DNA of 5,940 nt, taken from the NCBI GenBank assembly GCA_015486685.1, contig WFRC01000216.1, forward strand, positions 1 to 5,940, written 5' to 3'. Of the stretch, positions 3,260-5,940 are shown piece by piece (within the stretch, counting starts at the first letter, position 1; each line of letters begins with the position of its first letter). The notes under the pieces were generated by a model, which searched no databases, was not told the DNA's origin, and saw only the letters and a program-made list of their open reading frames with translations. The position numbers and the translations under genes are program-made. The DNA comes from Caldifarciminota bacterium. GTDB taxonomy: Bacteria > Hydrothermota > UBA3072 > WFRC01.

Positions 3260-5488
3260 ATGAAAAAATATATATTGATGCTGTGTGTTTTGCTCCCTGC
3301 GATGCTGTGGGGAGATAAGTATGTGGGAAAGGGGTGGTGGTATATAGAACCTATAGGTGGAATGTTGGGTGTTCCTGCATATCGTGGAGAACTCCTTAAT
3401 CTCAACATAGGTATAAACGATATAGGAAAGGGTGTTCCTGGGGTAGCTATTGGTACTTCATTATTTGATGTTGTTGGCTTTTATAGACAGGGCCTGAACA
3501 CTGGTGGATTCTTACCAGGATATATCAGACTTTTGGTGCCATTGTCAGATATAAGATACTCAAGTGCTGGTGATTATTACTTTCCTTCTGTATTACACTT
3601 TTTTTCCTCAGTTTGCCCTTGGTTTGATATGCCCTGGATAGTAGTCGGTGGAGGTGTTGATTGGACATTTGAAATTTTTACAATAGGTATTGAGACAGGC
3701 TTCCTCAATATTGAATCAAAACGTAGCTTTTATGCAGGAGTTAAATTACAAGTGGGAAGATGGCATACCTTAGGAACTTCCAAAACCGTTCCTGAAATTG
3801 CCCGTAAGCCTAAAAGCATTCCAAAATATGAAAAAGTCTCCAGAGAAAAGCCTTCGGTATCACAATCATCACATCCCAGATATCCTCCTGACCTTGGTAT
3901 CTCTAATATTAGATTTTCAGAACCGTCAGGGAATAATCTATTAGATGCACAGGAGAATGGGAAAATTTCCTTTGTTATCACAAATCAGGGGAAGGGAAAG
4001 GCGGTTGGTGTTGAGGTGAAGACATTTAGCCTTCAGGGTGGAAAAGGGATTGTGTTTAATAAACTTCTAGATGTGGGAAATATTCTGCCGAATACATCAA
4101 AAACTATCAGGGTCAGCCTTAAAGGGACAAAAAATACCACAGACGGGACAACAAAGTTGAGGATAGAGACAATAGAGCATTTTGGTTTTGATGCAGACCC
4201 ATTCACCATCTCTTTTGGGACTCAGAGACTCATAATGCCAAAATTGATTATTGCAGATGTAGGGATTGATGATGATAAAGAGGGGGAGTCTTATGGGGAT
4301 AATGATGGAATTATTGAGCGAGGTGAAGCAATTGAGGTATCAGCAGGGATTCAGAATGCAGGGGAAGGTGATGCAGAGAATACGCAGGTTTCCTTGACCC
4401 TGCCACAGGAAGGGGAAAATCTCTTCTATAATTCTGATAGCCATTCATTCACACTGGGGAAAATTCCCTCTGGTGATTACAAGATTGTAAAGTTCTGCTT
4501 TATGACAAATAAGAGGTTTTCAGCGCCCAAAATCCCTGTTCTATTTGATATTAAAAGCACAACAGGGGATTATGTAAAGAGGGATTCAATCAGTCTTCCA
4601 GTGGGCAGTCCTTCCCGATATACAAAAGAGATTACCATAGCAAAGAGGGAAGTGCAGAAAGCACATAGACAGCGCAGGGTTGGATTATCTGTGGATGTGG
4701 ATAATGTTCCAAAAATTGCAAAGAGTGAAAATCCGAATGCAATTGCTGTAATTATAGGTATAGAAGAATACAGATATGCACCCCCTGCAACCTATGCAAA
4801 CAGGGATGCGGTGATATTCTACGAATATGCAAAAAAGGTTCTGGGGATTCCTGAAAAGAATATCTATATCCGAACAAACGAGGATGCGACAAAAGGAGAG
4901 TTTGATAAGGTCTTTGGAAGGGATGGATGGATTGCAAGGAGGGTAGAAAAGGGAAAAAGTGATGTATATATCTATTTCTCAGGCCATGGTGCGCCTGATA
5001 TAAAGACACACAAGCCTTATATAATCCCTTATGATATAGACCCGAACTATGCAAGTAGTGCATTCCCTATTCAGGAACTCTATTCATCTGTCTCAAGACT
5101 TGGTGCAAAATCGGTCAATATCTTTCTTGATGCCTGTTTTTCAGGGGAGGCAAGGAGCGAAAAGATGTTGCTTGCCAGTGCAAGACCTTTCAGTGTTGTG
5201 CCAATTTCTCAGGGGGTCCCTGCGGGGCTGAATGTATTCACTGCCTCATCAGGTGCTCAGATTGCATCTGCTTATAATGAAGAAAAACACGGATTATTCA
5301 CATATTTTCTCCTGAAGGGATTAAGAGGGAAAGGAGACCTGAATAGAGATGGAAAGATAACAGCAGGTGAGTTATACAGATATATCAAAACGAATGTGGA
5401 GACGAAGGCGAGGGATATGGATAGGGAACAGACACCAACATTTAAGGGACATAGAGAAGAAATAATAACGACAGCCGTAAGCCGATAG
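3260..5488 (+). CDS. Secreted/surface CARDB-caspase (peptidase C14) protein with EF-hand-like loop
   Basis: 742 residues. Residues 1-18 are a signal peptide (MKKYILMLCVLLPAMLWG). About 20-170 are Gly/aromatic-rich with alternating strands, possibly a small outer-membrane barrel or anchoring domain; the family was not recognised. A Ser/Lys/Pro-rich linker follows (about 175-210). Two CARDB/Ig-like domains lie at about 211-320 and 328-450, the second with an Asp-rich GDNDGIIERGE loop. The caspase domain is about 494-735: AIAVIIGIEEY, His576 in YFSGHGAP, and Cys626 in LDACFSG, 50 residues later. The dyad is intact and fits a peptidase of clan CD. An EF-hand-like loop DLNRDGKITAGE (693-704, with D693, N695, D697 and E704) suggests Ca2+ binding within the catalytic unit. 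The start is supported by GGAG at 5-bp spacing. It would have neighboured the FGE-like gene before the REP/RAYT unit inserted. The substrate is unknown; bacterial caspase-like proteases usually cut after Arg or Lys. Confidence 0.87.
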   Translation: MKKYILMLCVLLPAMLWGDKYVGKGWWYIEPIGGMLGVPAYRGELLNLNIGINDIGKGVPGVAIGTSLFDVVGFYRQGLNTGGFLPGYIRLLVPLSDIRYSSAGDYYFPSVLHFFSSVCPWFDMPWIVVGGGVDWTFEIFTIGIETGFLNIESKRSFYAGVKLQVGRWHTLGTSKTVPEIARKPKSIPKYEKVSREKPSVSQSSHPRYPPDLGISNIRFSEPSGNNLLDAQENGKISFVITNQGKGKAVGVEVKTFSLQGGKGIVFNKLLDVGNILPNTSKTIRVSLKGTKNTTDGTTKLRIETIEHFGFDADPFTISFGTQRLIMPKLIIADVGIDDDKEGESYGDNDGIIERGEAIEVSAGIQNAGEGDAENTQVSLTLPQEGENLFYNSDSHSFTLGKIPSGDYKIVKFCFMTNKRFSAPKIPVLFDIKSTTGDYVKRDSISLPVGSPSRYTKEITIAKREVQKAHRQRRVGLSVDVDNVPKIAKSENPNAIAVIIGIEEYRYAPPATYANRDAVIFYEYAKKVLGIPEKNIYIRTNEDATKGEFDKVFGRDGWIARRVEKGKSDVYIYFSGHGAPDIKTHKPYIIPYDIDPNYASSAFPIQELYSSVSRLGAKSVNIFLDACFSGEARSEKMLLASARPFSVVPISQGVPAGLNVFTASSGAQIASAYNEEKHGLFTYFLLKGLRGKGDLNRDGKITAGELYRYIKTNVETKARDMDREQTPTFKGHREEIITTAVSR

Positions 5489-5510
5489 CCAATAGCAAAA
5501 AAATAAGAAC

Positions 5511-5535
5511 GGTGATACGATGATATGGTGATACG
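5511..5535 (+). repeat. GGTGATACG direct repeat
   Basis: GGTGATACG occurs at 5511-5519 and 5527-5535 with a 16-bp period, shortly after the caspase stop codon. It has no known function. Confidence 0.5.
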
Positions 5536-5547
5536 GATTAGAATATA

Positions 5548-5618
5548 GTTAAATGTAAAAGGTTAAATGTTAAAAGTGAGAAAAGACTGTTGAAAGTTGA
5601 AGGTTGAAAGTTAAATGT
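5548..5618 (+). repeat. GTTAAATGT / GTTGAAAG short direct repeats
   Basis: GTTAAATGT occurs exactly at 5548-5556, 5562-5570 and 5610-5618. Between the last two lies a run of GTTGAAAG, GTTGAAG and GTTGAAAG units from 5589. A related GTTGAAAAGTCAAAAGTTGAAA stretch, broken by one unit, appears near 1031. This is low-complexity, probably slippage-prone sequence that is common to the intergenic DNA of this genome. Confidence 0.5.
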
Positions 5619-5638
5619 AGGAGGGGCTTCCCAGCCCC
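5617..5638 (+). repeat. GTAG-headed REP-like hairpin, family F
   Basis: GTAG (5617-5620) precedes a 6-bp stem, GGGGCT (5623-5628) and AGCCCC (5633-5638), with a TCCC loop. A 5' GTAG beside a GC-rich hairpin is the classic form recognised by RAYT enzymes, but this stem is unrelated to family A. It may depend on a different transposase. Only one copy is seen in the window. Confidence 0.45.
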
Positions 5639-5734
5639 GATGAGAAAGGCAGCCGAGAGCAAAAGAAAAGAACGTCAGGCGTAAAGCGTGAGGAGATAGA
5701 AGATATTGGATGTTAGATGTTGGATAAAATAAGC

Positions 5735-5753
5735 GTTGTTTTTACAATTAACG
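5735..5753 (+). repeat. Fragment of the family A tail repeat
   Basis: GTTGTTTTTACAATTAACG is identical to 1352-1370. No family A palindrome precedes it here, so this is a tail without its head, or a remnant. Confidence 0.55.
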
Positions 5754-5807
5754 GCTTACGCTTTACGAATTGTTTCCGCATTCCGCATTATTTTGAACAT
5801 CGAACAT

Positions 5808-5897
5808 CGGGGTCAGCCATAAACTATCAGCTTTTCTCTTGTTTTTTTGGTACTTAAGAGCAGAAATGGAATTCATAATTCACAAGACCGACCCCCG
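5808..5897. repeat. Possible ~90-bp element with inverted GGGGTC ends
   Basis: CGGGGTCAG (5808-5816) and GACCCCCG (5890-5897) form imperfect inverted ends around an AT-rich interior with no open frame. Similar motifs occur as GACCCCCG at 762-769 and CTGACCCCG at 997-1005. They may be ends of a small mobile repeat, but with such short matches this remains weak. Confidence 0.35.
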
Positions 5898-5915
5898 TTA
5901 TTTATAAAAAATGTC

Positions 5916-5940
5916 TTGACAAATAAATAGATTTTTGTAT
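5916..5940 (+). promoter_or_regulatory. Partial promoter at right edge
   Basis: A perfect -35 TTGACA (5916-5921) is followed by 16 AT-rich bases and TAT at the window end (5938-5940), where a -10 would begin. It probably drives a gene beyond the window, and it cannot be confirmed from the truncated sequence. Confidence 0.35.

Larger units (their letters stand above)
5489..5940. other. Non-coding region downstream of the caspase gene (452 bp)
   Basis: No gene was found on either strand. The region holds short direct repeats, a GGGGCT hairpin, a copy of the family A tail sequence, a segment bounded by inverted CGGGG(G)TC ends, and a -35-like hexamer near the right edge. No T-tailed hairpin typical of an intrinsic terminator follows the caspase stop. 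Confidence 0.7.

Overview
This is an AT-rich bacterial window with long, repeat-filled intergenic regions. It most resembles an uncultivated Gram-negative candidate phylum. That placement rests on style only: secreted proteins with an Ig-like plus FGE-sulfatase layout, a CARDB-caspase protein with a barrel-like N-terminus, and several families of short palindromic repeats. No marker gene fixes the taxon.

Layout: 1-263 is non-coding and packed with small palindromic repeats. 264-712 (minus strand) is a hicA-hicB toxin-antitoxin operon with its own promoter at about 717-746. 713-1424 is non-coding and holds more repeats, including one repeat inserted into another. 1449-2537 encodes a secreted Ig-like plus FGE-sulfatase (C-type-lectin-fold) protein. 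Its last ~125 bases change abruptly in base composition and have the layout of a variable repeat of a diversity-generating retroelement (DGR). 2549-3204 is a compact mobile unit: a RAYT (REP-associated Y1/HUH transposase) between two inverted copies of the palindromic repeat found elsewhere in the window. 3260-5488 encodes a 742-residue secreted or surface caspase-family (C14) protein with an unknown beta-rich N-terminus, two CARDB-like domains, an intact His/Cys dyad and an EF-hand-like loop. 5489-5940 is non-coding with further repeats and the start of a possible promoter at the right edge.

How the parts may work together: the lectin-fold gene and the caspase gene start with nearly the same 49-bp block (-10 element, Shine-Dalgarno and signal-peptide codons) and would lie about 66 bp apart without the RAYT unit. 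They therefore look like a neighbouring pair of exported proteins with matching expression signals, later split by the REP/RAYT unit. If the variable-repeat reading is right, one partner is a rapidly diversifying binding protein whose template and reverse transcriptase lie outside this window. The other is a possibly calcium-responsive protease. A shared function is inference only. No reverse transcriptase, template repeat, CRISPR array, tRNA or rRNA was seen.
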